64,000 nt of DNA, taken from Wenyingzhuangia sp. 2_MG-2023. GTDB taxonomy: Bacteria; Bacteroidota; Bacteroidia; Flavobacteriales; Flavobacteriaceae. The notes below the pieces were generated by a model that was not told the DNA's origin, searched no databases, and worked only from the letters and a program-made list of their open reading frames with translations. Positions 18,807 to 27,542 of the stretch are shown here, one piece after another; position 1 is the stretch's first letter, and the number at the start of each line of letters is the position of its first letter. The position numbers were made by a program, and so were the translations under genes. The stretch covers positions 22,922 through 86,921 of the forward strand of contig NZ_JAUOSB010000013.1 of the NCBI RefSeq assembly GCF_030548295.1, given 5' to 3'.

Positions 18807-18818
18807 AATAATTTGGTA

Positions 18819-21800
18819 TTAAAAATTGAAATTAATTCCCGCTAAGTATTGAATAGATATAGGTCCCGTTCCTTTATCTAGCCCTCTTGAAGTAACTCCA
18901 CCACCAATTTCTGGATTGTAACCAGAATACTTAGTAAAGGTTAGTGGGTTTTGTGAGCTGATATAAAATCTTAATTTTTCTATACCTAATTTCTTAGTAG
19001 TTTCTTTAGGCAAACTATATCCTAAAGTAACTTGTCTCAATCGTAAATAAGAGCCATCTTCTAACCATAAGTCACTATACCCAATAAAGTTTCTGTGGTT
19101 TGTAATGTCATCTCTATAAGCAGGAACGTTGGTAACAGGGTTTGTTTCTGACCACTGGTATAATAAATTTTTGTGTCTACCAAAACCATAAGCCCAAGCA
19201 TTAAAACCATTCATTACTTCTTGACCAAGTGCAGCATACCAGTTCATAGAAAAGTCAAAGTTTTTATAGTATGCGTTTACGTTGTAACCAATTTCGTATT
19301 TAGGCAATCCACTTCCGCTATAAACTCTGTCGTTGTCATCTAACTGTTTGTCATTATTTTGATCAATAAACATTACGTCTCCCATTTTAGCATTGGCATC
19401 AATAGTTTGATATTCTGCTAATTTTTCTTCGGTATTGATAATTCCATTGGTTCTCCATAAATAGAAAGAACCTGCTTCTCTTCCAACTTCATGATATGTA
19501 ATTCTAGATTGATTTGGAGCTCTACTTACCAAACCAAAGTCATTGGTAGGTAATAAAGTATTTGTTCCGTTAATTTTGGTGATTTTGTTTTGGTTGGTAG
19601 CAAAGGTTCCTGTCATTTGATACCATACTTTTCCAATATTATCTTTGTATTTAGCTGCAAACTCAAACCCTTTATTGGTCATGTTACCAATGTTTAGTGT
19701 AACATTTGCGTTATTTCCTCCTCCAACAGAAGTTGGCAAGAAAACAGGGAATAGCATGTCACTTTTGTCTGTAGTGTAGTATTCGGCACTTAATGTAAAT
19801 TTGTTTTTATAGAAGGCCAAATCAATACCTAAGTTGGTTTGAATAGAAGTTTCCCATTTTATATTAGAATTACTGTAGTCGGTTTGAATGGCACCATTTA
19901 ATAAAGATTCGCTACCGTTTACAGAACCCACATAATCAATGTTAGGAGAGATAGTAGCATAAGGCTCATAAGATTGAACTCTATCATTTCCTACTTTACC
20001 ATGAGATATTCTGAATTTAAAGCTGTTTACAGTGTTTTTATAATTATCCCAGAAATTTTCATCAGAAATATTCCAAGCAAAAGCTACAGAAGGAAATGTT
20101 CCAAAGTTGTTGCCGTATAAGAATTTTGAAGATCTATCAAAACGAATACTAGAGCTAAGGTTGTATTTACCTTTGTAGTTGTATTGCAAACGTCCAATTT
20201 GACTTAACCTTGTGTCTACAAAATCTGTTCCTGAGTTTACAATTTGTTCACCCGTAGCACTGTTTAATACGTCTAAATCGTTGTTAATTGCTTCTAGTCT
20301 TCTGGCACGAAATTGTTCAAAAGTAGTTTTTTCAGCAGTAAAGAATAATCCTAAGTTTAGTTTGTGATCACCAAAATCTTTTTTGATATTTCCACCAACT
20401 TCTGCATAAAAATTAACTCTTTCGTTACTTCTGTCTTCAATATAACTACTGGTAGGTTGTGTAATAGGTTTTCCTGTAGAGCTGTTAATTACTTCTTGAT
20501 AAGGAACCTTTATTTTACCTCTAGCTGTTGTATAAGTAATTCCAGAATTTGCTCTTAGACTAATGTTTTTGTTTAAGTCATAGTTTATATTGATAGAAGC
20601 ATTAGATCTTAACGTTTTAAGGTATTCTTTTGTTTTTAAACTTTGAATCACCCAAGTCAATCGGTTGGCTTGTTGTCCGTTATCAGTAAGGTCATCAAAA
20701 GAGTCTAAAGTAAGCCCATTTTGATTAGGACTGTATACTATAGCTTGTGATAATAAGTTACCTCTAGGGATATCTCTTCTATCAACAGACATACCTACAC
20801 TAGTTCCTAAGCTTAATTTCCCTTTTTTATAGGTGGTACTAGATCTTGTATTGAATCTTTTGTATTTAGAGTTTAATTGCAAACCATCTTGGTCAAAAAT
20901 ACCCATAGTAACATTGTAGGTAAGTTCTTTTGTACCCCCAGAAATACTAGTGTTGTAATTGTGAACGGCTGCTAAATCGTTAAAAATGATACTATTTAAA
21001 TCCGTGTTGTTTTGTAACCCATATGGATTTTGTTGAACGATTAGCCTAATGTTCTCATCTAGAGGATCGTTTGTTGTATTTCTAAAAGTAACCGTGTTTA
21101 CATAAAGTTGTTCAGTTGCATTTAGCAATGGAACTGCAGGTTTTCTAACTTGTATAGCAGAACTTCCATTAAAACCTACTTTTAAAGCACCCGTTTCTCC
21201 TTTTTTGGTAGTAATTAAAATTACTCCAGCAGCACCTCTGGCACCATAAATTGCTGTAGAAGCAGCATCTTTTAAAATGTCTAAACTTTCAATTTCGTTA
21301 GGGGCAATTCTAGGATCTCCATCTTGTATAATTCCGTTTACTACATATAATGGAGTATTGTCTCCATTTAAAGAAGTAACACCACGAATCAAAATTTCTG
21401 ATTCTCCACCTGGAGTAGAAGAAGATATTACATTAACACCTGCTACCTGCCCTTGTATGGCAGATCCTAAATCGGAAGTAGATATTTTTTCAATTTCTTC
21501 TGCCTCAACTCTAGCTACGGCTCCAGTCAACTCTTTCTTTTTAACAGAACCGTAACCAATTAATACAACATCATCTAAGCTTTCTATATTGCTTTTTAAG
21601 GTAATGTTTAGAGTAGGTCCTGTAATAGTATAGGTGGCATCGTCAAATCCTAAATAGCTAAATTTTAGAATGTCACCTTTTTTAGCTTTGACAAAATATT
21701 GTCCATCAAAATCTGACGTAACCACAACTTTGGTTCCTAGTTTGTAAATGTTAACACCTATCAATGGTTCTCCGTTTTCATCTACAATAGTACCTGTAAT

Positions 21801-21908
21801 CTGAGCGGTTTTTTGTGCGTAGGAATGGAAACTGACCAATGAGAAAATCATAACTATAGAGACATAGTTTGCTATGATTTTTAATTTTGAAAATAAATGA
21901 TTTATCAT
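18819..21908 (-). CDS. SusC/RagA-type TonB-dependent glycan transporter (left operon)
   Basis: This 1029-residue outer membrane barrel protein has a signal peptide (to about 32), a carboxypeptidase-regulatory-like domain (ITGTIVDENGEPLIGVNIYKLG), a TonB box region around VVLIGYGSVKKKELTGAVARV, and a plug with LIRGVTSLNGDNTPLYVVNG and DILKDAASTAIYGARGAAGVILITTKKG segments. It closes with the aromatic-ending strand INFNF. It imports bound oligosaccharide into the periplasm together with the following SusD. It is closely similar along its length to the product of 32142-35255, a sign of operon duplication. It is transcribed divergently from the glycosidase block. Confidence 0.96.
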   Translation of the reverse strand: MINHLFSKLKIIANYVSIVMIFSLVSFHSYAQKTAQITGTIVDENGEPLIGVNIYKLGTKVVVTSDFDGQYFVKAKKGDILKFSYLGFDDATYTITGPTLNITLKSNIESLDDVVLIGYGSVKKKELTGAVARVEAEEIEKISTSDLGSAIQGQVAGVNVISSSTPGGESEILIRGVTSLNGDNTPLYVVNGIIQDGDPRIAPNEIESLDILKDAASTAIYGARGAAGVILITTKKGETGALKVGFNGSSAIQVRKPAVPLLNATEQLYVNTVTFRNTTNDPLDENIRLIVQQNPYGLQNNTDLNSIIFNDLAAVHNYNTSISGGTKELTYNVTMGIFDQDGLQLNSKYKRFNTRSSTTYKKGKLSLGTSVGMSVDRRDIPRGNLLSQAIVYSPNQNGLTLDSFDDLTDNGQQANRLTWVIQSLKTKEYLKTLRSNASININYDLNKNISLRANSGITYTTARGKIKVPYQEVINSSTGKPITQPTSSYIEDRSNERVNFYAEVGGNIKKDFGDHKLNLGLFFTAEKTTFEQFRARRLEAINNDLDVLNSATGEQIVNSGTDFVDTRLSQIGRLQYNYKGKYNLSSSIRFDRSSKFLYGNNFGTFPSVAFAWNISDENFWDNYKNTVNSFKFRISHGKVGNDRVQSYEPYATISPNIDYVGSVNGSESLLNGAIQTDYSNSNIKWETSIQTNLGIDLAFYKNKFTLSAEYYTTDKSDMLFPVFLPTSVGGGNNANVTLNIGNMTNKGFEFAAKYKDNIGKVWYQMTGTFATNQNKITKINGTNTLLPTNDFGLVSRAPNQSRITYHEVGREAGSFYLWRTNGIINTEEKLAEYQTIDANAKMGDVMFIDQNNDKQLDDNDRVYSGSGLPKYEIGYNVNAYYKNFDFSMNWYAALGQEVMNGFNAWAYGFGRHKNLLYQWSETNPVTNVPAYRDDITNHRNFIGYSDLWLEDGSYLRLRQVTLGYSLPKETTKKLGIEKLRFYISSQNPLTFTKYSGYNPEIGGGVTSRGLDKGTGPISIQYLAGINFNF

Positions 21909-22363
21909 AATTAGTTAGTATAAATTAATTGTCTTAAAAAATGATTTGATGTTTGATAAGACTGTTTTTAGTTTTTAGTGTTTGGACAAACACTATTCTG
22001 ATTTTAGTTAATTGTTTTTTTTGTTTAAATGATTCTTGTTTTTGGTAATAATTAAATTAATTGCTTTTTGTATTGTGGTATCTACAAAATTCTGCATTTA
22101 AAACAGTGAATTTGTTACAGTTTTTGTCTATTAGTAGTATTATTTTGATTTTTTAGCACTTTTTTATAAAAGTCAATATTTGGTCTTTACGTAGGTATAC
22201 TTTAAGTAGTACTTTATTGACTTGAACTAAACGCTGTGATGAAAAAACAGTCCTATATGTGTATTTTTACCAGATAAAAAGAAGTTTTATTAGTGATAAG
22301 ATGCTAAATCTGGTCTAAAAATTGAAATTATTGAAAGTTTGTCTATAAATTAAATCACAGATA
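21909..22363. promoter_or_regulatory. Divergent control region of the polysaccharide locus
   Basis: This 455-base gap separates the left susC from the glycosidase gene and has no credible ORF. It holds a 20-bp palindrome, TAGTGTTTG-GA-CAAACACTA, at 21976-21995, about 70 bases before susC. A looser inverted pair, ACCAGAT (22269-22275) and ATCTGGT (22308-22314), lies before the glycosidase gene. No good TAnnTTTG box was found for either direction, which fits activator-dependent promoters. The hybrid regulator encoded at 27543 is the obvious candidate activator. Confidence 0.5.
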
Positions 22364-24379
22364 ATGAAAAAAAGAGTCATTGGAATTTTAGGAAGTTTGT
22401 TTTTTAGTGTTTGTTTTTCTCAAGAAAAAGGAATAATGAACAACGCGAATAGTCCTCATGTAAAATTTAAAAGTATCAATATAGGAGACTGTCATTGGAC
22501 AGATGGATTTTGGGCGGATAAGTTTAAAGTAGCTGAAAAGACGATGGTTCCTTATATGGGAGAAGTTTTGACAGGAGATGTAGGACATGCGTTGAATAAC
22601 TTTAAAATTGTTGCGGGGCTTAAAGAAGGAAAACATCAAGGAATGAAATGGCACGATGGTGATTTTTACAAATGGATGGAAGCGTCTATGTACATTTATG
22701 CGCAAAATAAAGATCAGAATATTCTTAAAGAATTAGATGAATACATCTCAATTATAGGAAAAGCACAAGCTCCAGATGGATATATACAAACACAAGTACA
22801 GGCTACAGATCTAGAGAGATTTGGAAACAGACAATACCATGAAATGTACAATAGCGGTCATTTGTTTACGGCAGCTTGTATTCACAATCGTATAACGGGA
22901 AAAACAAATTTTTTAGAAATAGCCATCAAACAAGCTGACTTTTTATACAAAACATTCATGCCTACTCCTCCTAAAGAGTTGGCTCGTTTTGGATTCAATC
23001 AAACTCAAATTATGGGATTGGTTGAGTTGTACAGAAATACCAAAGACAAAAGGTATCTAAAATTAGCTGAGTTGTTCATTAATATGAGAGGGAAATCTAA
23101 AGTACAACCAGATAAAACTGCAGGTTATAAATTTATTGGAGATATGGTACAAGAACGTACTCCGTTAAGGAAAGCGAAAACAGCAGAAGGTCATGCTGTA
23201 TTGGCATTGTATTTTTATGCAGGAGCTGCTGATGTGTATGCAGAAACTGGAGAACAAGCTTTGTTAGATGCTTTGGATAGATTGTGGAAAAATGTGGTGG
23301 ATAAAAAAATGTATGTAACTGGGGCGGTAGGGCAAACTCATCATGGTGTGTCATCACACGTAGATATGGTTCACGAAGGTTTTATCAATGAATACATGAT
23401 GCCAAACTTAACAGCTTACAATGAGACTTGTGCAAACATTTGCAATTCAATGTTTAGCTACCGTATGTTAGGATTGCATGGGGAAGCTAAGTATGCGGAT
23501 ATTATGGAATTGGTATTGTTTAACAGTGCTTTGTCTGGAATTAGTGTAGAGGGAAAAGATTATTTTTATGCAAATCCATTGCGTGTAAGTCACAAAGGAT
23601 ACGACCCTGGGAACGATACAGAATTTGATGTTCGTCAACCTTATATTCCATGTTTTTGTTGTCCTCCCAACTTGGTACGTACCATTGCAAAATTATCAGG
23701 ATGGGCTTATAGTTTGACAAACAATGGTGTTGCTGTCAATTTATATGGTGGAAACCAGTTGGCGACAAAAATGCTAGATGGTTCTAAAATAGAATTGATT
23801 CAAGAAAGCCAATATCCATGGGAAGGATCGGTTAAGTTGACTGTTAAAAAAAGTAAAAAAACTCCTTTTGATATTTTGTTAAGAATTCCAGAATGGGCAA
23901 AAGGCTCTAAAGTATTGGTAAACGGAAAAGATACAAATGTAGCCATTCAGCCAGGGACGTATGCAACAATCAATAGAAACTGGAAAAAAGGAGATGTAAT
24001 TACTTTAGACATGCCGATGGATATCAAATTGTTAGAAGGAAATCCTTTAATAGAAGAAGTAAGAAATCAAGCAGCGGTGAAAAGAGGTCCTGTGGTATAT
24101 TGTGTAGAGTCTCCAGACTTACCTAAAAACACAGATATATTGAATGTATATTTACCAATAAAATCAAATTTAAAAGCGACTTACCAATCAGATTTTTTAG
24201 GTGGAATTACAACTATTAATGGTGATTTAAAACTAAGAAAAAATAACAAGGAAGGAATGTATTCTGAGATTAGCCAGCCTATTTGGGAGACTAAAAACAT
24301 TCAGTTAGTACCATATTTTGCGTGGGCAAATAGAGGAGTTGCAGAAATGTCTGTTTGGTTGCCTGTAATGTGGGAGTAA
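22364..24379 (+). CDS. DUF1680 glycoside hydrolase (GH127/GH146-like)
   Basis: This 671-residue secreted enzyme has a signal peptide (to about 19), an (alpha/alpha)6 barrel and C-terminal beta domains. The zinc/cysteine active site known from the GH127 beta-L-arabinofuranosidase HypBA1 is complete: Glu354 and Cys356 in YNETCAN, Cys432-Cys433 in CFCCPPN with Cys432 as presumed nucleophile, and Glu338 (HEGF) as acid/base. The Glu338-Glu354 spacing is the same as in HypBA1 (322/338). GH127 members from marine flavobacteria also include 3,6-anhydro-D-galactosidases of carrageenan breakdown, so the sugar released here is open. It is first in a block with a DUF4380-like protein and a sulfatase. Confidence 0.9.
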   Translation: MKKRVIGILGSLFFSVCFSQEKGIMNNANSPHVKFKSINIGDCHWTDGFWADKFKVAEKTMVPYMGEVLTGDVGHALNNFKIVAGLKEGKHQGMKWHDGDFYKWMEASMYIYAQNKDQNILKELDEYISIIGKAQAPDGYIQTQVQATDLERFGNRQYHEMYNSGHLFTAACIHNRITGKTNFLEIAIKQADFLYKTFMPTPPKELARFGFNQTQIMGLVELYRNTKDKRYLKLAELFINMRGKSKVQPDKTAGYKFIGDMVQERTPLRKAKTAEGHAVLALYFYAGAADVYAETGEQALLDALDRLWKNVVDKKMYVTGAVGQTHHGVSSHVDMVHEGFINEYMMPNLTAYNETCANICNSMFSYRMLGLHGEAKYADIMELVLFNSALSGISVEGKDYFYANPLRVSHKGYDPGNDTEFDVRQPYIPCFCCPPNLVRTIAKLSGWAYSLTNNGVAVNLYGGNQLATKMLDGSKIELIQESQYPWEGSVKLTVKKSKKTPFDILLRIPEWAKGSKVLVNGKDTNVAIQPGTYATINRNWKKGDVITLDMPMDIKLLEGNPLIEEVRNQAAVKRGPVVYCVESPDLPKNTDILNVYLPIKSNLKATYQSDFLGGITTINGDLKLRKNNKEGMYSEISQPIWETKNIQLVPYFAWANRGVAEMSVWLPVMWE

Positions 24380-24487
24380 CTGCTTTTATGATTAGTATGT
24401 TTAAAAAGTGTTGTTTTTGGTGTATATGCTTCAACGGAATGATGGGTTATTGTACTAATTTTCATTTCTCATAAATAGTCAAAATAA

Positions 24488-25933
24488 ATGAAAATAATAA
24501 ACATGTTCTTTTGGGTTTCTTTCTTATTTGTAGTCAGTGTAACTGCTCAAAACAAAGCAACTGTTAGTATTGTAAAGAATTATAAAGACTGGAATTGGGA
24601 AGAGGTTTATGTGGCAAAAAATCCATACATCAGCGTAGCGGTAGTACCTAAGGCAGCAGGTAGAATTTTGGAATACAATTTAGGAGAGGTTCCTTCTTTA
24701 TGGATCAATCCAAAATTAATGGGGAAAAGTTATCAGCCTACGGATGAGGTGAAAATGAGTGAGTGGAGAAATTTTGGAGGTTATAGGTTGGTTCCCTTGC
24801 CTATTGAAAATTGCTCGGTAGATAAAGATAGAAATAAAGCTCAACGTTGGCCACCACCTGCCATTATTGGAGATAGTCCTTATAGAGCAAAAAAAGGAAT
24901 TGATAAAAAAGGAAACGAAACAATTGAAGTAACTTCTGGTGTACAAGAACTGCCAGTTCCATCGTACAACGGGAAATTAAAAAGTTTTGTGTATCCTAAT
25001 ATAATAGAAGAAAAGTTAGAGTATAGCAGAAGTTTGTATATAGAACCTAATTCTAGTTTGGTACATATCAATCATCATCTAAAAAATGTAGGTGATAAGA
25101 AAGTAAAACGCGGAATCATGATTTCTAGTCAACACGTGTCTAGAAGTAACCCCGAATTAACGGATGGTGAAAATTACGTAGCTTACATTCCGTTTAGCAA
25201 AGAGTATTTATTACCTAACGGAAAGCAATATCAAGTAATGTCAAGTCCAGAAGCTAGATGGAGATACATTAGCAGAAACCGATTTAAGTTGGATAAAAAC
25301 AATCCTGATGATGTTGCAAAATATTACAACCACGGAACCAATTGGAATGGAGAAGTAGCTACTGGAATTTATGAAGTTGAATATGATTATAATTTAATGG
25401 CAGGTTTTCATATAGTTTCTTCTGAATCTTGGATTTGTTATGTAAACAAAACTAACAATACTGCTTTTGCTAAAATAATGGAGCCTTATGATAGGAGTTT
25501 AGAATACGACCATGGTTTAAATATGGCTATTTTTTGTAGCGGATTAGAAACGGGTTATCTAGAAACAGAAGTAAAAACTCCATTGTATATTTTACAGCCT
25601 TTAGAAAGTTCTGATTATAAAGAAATTCACGGAGCAGCAAAAATTCAAAACACTCCTGTATTAGCAGTCAACATGGCAGGAATTATCACACAGAAACTGA
25701 ACTATAAAAACAATCACGTTTCTGGTAGTTATGGTGTTTTTGTAGCTTCGACAGCTTATTTAGTTGCAGAAGATGTGCATGGAAATAAAATTGATAGAAT
25801 AGCTATAGAAAAGGTGCATCCATTAAAACCTTTTAATCTTAACGAGAGTTATAGTAAAGCATTTAAAACGTTAAAAATAGTTTTGATTGATGGGCAGAAT
25901 AAAGAACATATATTAGATGAATTTAATAAATAG
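24488..25933 (+). CDS. DUF4380-like secreted protein, galactose-mutarotase-like fold (possible carbohydrate-active enzyme)
   Basis: This 481-residue protein has a signal peptide (to about 20). Near the N-terminus, ISVAVVPKAAGRILEYNLG followed by LWINPKLMGK resembles the start of DUF4380/aldose-mutarotase-like beta-sandwich proteins. Further on are clusters of His, Tyr, Trp and Glu (SSQHVSRSNPE near 215; ESWICYVN near 315; MEPYDRSLEYDHGLNMAIF near 335) that could form a sugar site. It sits between the DUF1680 enzyme and the sulfatase, 4 bases before the latter. No characterised activity is recognised; a lyase, glycosidase or epimerase role is conjecture. Confidence 0.75.
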   Translation: MKIINMFFWVSFLFVVSVTAQNKATVSIVKNYKDWNWEEVYVAKNPYISVAVVPKAAGRILEYNLGEVPSLWINPKLMGKSYQPTDEVKMSEWRNFGGYRLVPLPIENCSVDKDRNKAQRWPPPAIIGDSPYRAKKGIDKKGNETIEVTSGVQELPVPSYNGKLKSFVYPNIIEEKLEYSRSLYIEPNSSLVHINHHLKNVGDKKVKRGIMISSQHVSRSNPELTDGENYVAYIPFSKEYLLPNGKQYQVMSSPEARWRYISRNRFKLDKNNPDDVAKYYNHGTNWNGEVATGIYEVEYDYNLMAGFHIVSSESWICYVNKTNNTAFAKIMEPYDRSLEYDHGLNMAIFCSGLETGYLETEVKTPLYILQPLESSDYKEIHGAAKIQNTPVLAVNMAGIITQKLNYKNNHVSGSYGVFVASTAYLVAEDVHGNKIDRIAIEKVHPLKPFNLNESYSKAFKTLKIVLIDGQNKEHILDEFNK

Positions 25934-25937
25934 TAAG

Positions 25938-27380
25938 ATGAATTATAGAATAAAAAAAGTACTGTTAAGTTCTTTTGTATTGTTGATGGTTTTTTCTAGT
26001 GTTTTTGCAAAAGACAAAAGACCCAATATATTAGTGATTTTATGTGATGATTTGGGATACTCAGATGTAGGATTTAACGGCTCTAAAGATATCAAAACCC
26101 CTAATTTAGACAAATTAGCACATGCAGGGGTTATTATGAGTTCGGGTTATGTGGCTCATCCTTTTTGTGGACCTAGTAGAACAAGTATCATGACAGGAAA
26201 ATATTCTCATGTAATGGGAGCTCAGTTCAATATTCCTAGTAATAGTGAGCACACAGGGTATGGAATTCCGTTAGATAATAAATTTATTAGCAAAGAGTTG
26301 CAAGAGGCAGGTTATTATACAGGAGCTTTTGGAAAATGGCATTTGGGAGCAGATGCACCTTACCATCCTAACAAAAGAGGGTTTGATGAGTTTTTTGGTT
26401 TTTTAGGTGGGGGACATCGATATTTTCCGGATCAATACAGACCTGTTTATGAATTTCAAAAAGAAAATGGAAATAAAAACATTCACGATTATCTAAAGCC
26501 TTTAGAACACAATGGAAAAGAGGTAAAAGAAACGGAATATATTACAGATGCTTTTACTAGAGAAGCAATCACTTTTGTAGAAAAATCAGTAAAAAGAGAA
26601 CAACCTTTCTTTATGTACTTGGCTTACAATGCACCACATGTGCCTTTAGAAGCAAAAAAAGAAGATTTTAAAGTCTTTCCAGAAATTAAAGATGATAAAA
26701 GAAGAACTTATGCAGCCATGGTGTATGCAGTAGACAGAGGGGTAGGAGCTTTGGTAGAAACGTTGAAAAAAGAACATCAGTTTGAGAATACATTAATTGT
26801 TTTTTTAAGTGATAATGGTGGTAAATTAGGACAAGGAGCTAACAATTATCCGTTAAAAGAAGGAAAAGGAAGTGCTTATGAAGGAGGTTTTAGAGTTCCT
26901 ATGTTTTTTCATTGGCCAGCTAAAATAAAAGGAAACCAAGTGTTTGAACATCCAGTATCGTCTATAGATTTTTATCCAACGTTTGCTGCTTTGGCTAAGG
27001 TAAAACCATCAAAAAGAAGAGAATTAGCAGGAAAAGAAGTTCTGAAGCCTATAATGGAAGGAAGAAATCCTCATTTAAATGACATGCTTTATGTTTTGAG
27101 ACATAGAACAGGATTGAGTGATGTTGGAGCAAGGTATAACAATTGGAAAATTCTAAGAACTTCTAACAACCCATGGAAGTTGTTTTATATTAAAAAAGAT
27201 ATTAGTGAAACCAAAGATAGAAGTAGTGAGTTTCCAGAGATTCTAAAAAGTATGGTGGAAAAAGCAGAGAAATGGAGTAAAACAAATGAAGAACCCAAAT
27301 GGTTTCATTCTAAAGAAGAAGGGCAGTTGTGGCACAATATGAATATGCCAAGATTTGATGAAACATTTTCAATAGATTAA
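25938..27380 (+). CDS. S1-family formylglycine sulfatase
   Basis: This 480-residue secreted or periplasmic enzyme removes sulfate esters from polysaccharide. The signal peptide precedes RPNILVILCDDLGYSDVG, whose Asp pair binds calcium. The maturation motif is CGPSR with Cys77 as the residue converted to formylglycine, followed by TSIMTGKY. Further active-site parts are GKWHLG (near 132) and LSDNGG. The frame begins at 25917, inside the previous gene, but ATG 25938 directly precedes the signal peptide and leaves a 4-base gap. It needs a separate sulfatase-maturating enzyme, not in this window. The S1 subfamily cannot be told by eye. Confidence 0.95.
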   Translation: MNYRIKKVLLSSFVLLMVFSSVFAKDKRPNILVILCDDLGYSDVGFNGSKDIKTPNLDKLAHAGVIMSSGYVAHPFCGPSRTSIMTGKYSHVMGAQFNIPSNSEHTGYGIPLDNKFISKELQEAGYYTGAFGKWHLGADAPYHPNKRGFDEFFGFLGGGHRYFPDQYRPVYEFQKENGNKNIHDYLKPLEHNGKEVKETEYITDAFTREAITFVEKSVKREQPFFMYLAYNAPHVPLEAKKEDFKVFPEIKDDKRRTYAAMVYAVDRGVGALVETLKKEHQFENTLIVFLSDNGGKLGQGANNYPLKEGKGSAYEGGFRVPMFFHWPAKIKGNQVFEHPVSSIDFYPTFAALAKVKPSKRRELAGKEVLKPIMEGRNPHLNDMLYVLRHRTGLSDVGARYNNWKILRTSNNPWKLFYIKKDISETKDRSSEFPEILKSMVEKAEKWSKTNEEPKWFHSKEEGQLWHNMNMPRFDETFSID

Positions 27381-27414
27381 AAAGCAAAACAACCGAAAGG
27401 TTGTTTTGCTTTTT
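27379..27414 (+). terminator. Terminator after the sulfatase gene
   Basis: A perfect 16-bp stem (27379-27394 with 27399-27414), GAAA tetraloop and trailing T5 end the glycosidase-sulfatase block just after its stop. The regulator gene that follows therefore needs its own promoter. Confidence 0.92.
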
Positions 27415-27512
27415 ATAAGAAATATACAATGGTTTTTGTGATATATCTAAAATACAATTGCTTATTAAGAAGAATGGTTATCTATAATTAATGCTAATTA
27501 GAGTTTATGTGA

Positions 27513-27520
27513 TATATTTG
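27513..27520 (+). promoter_or_regulatory. -7 box for the hybrid regulator gene
   Basis: TATATTTG matches the flavobacterial -7 element 22 bases before the TTG start of the regulator gene. The triplet at the expected -33 position reads ATG, not TTG. The 10-mer TGTGATATAT occurs both here (27508-27517) and about 73 bases upstream (from 27436), a possible binding-site repeat. Confidence 0.45.
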
Positions 27521-27542
27521 TTTTCAAAAAAATCATAAAAAC

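Noticed and set aside
25917..25937. Upstream start of the sulfatase within the previous gene
   Set aside because: The seven extra residues precede the signal peptide n-region. ATG at 25938 gives a normal signal peptide and a 4-base gap.
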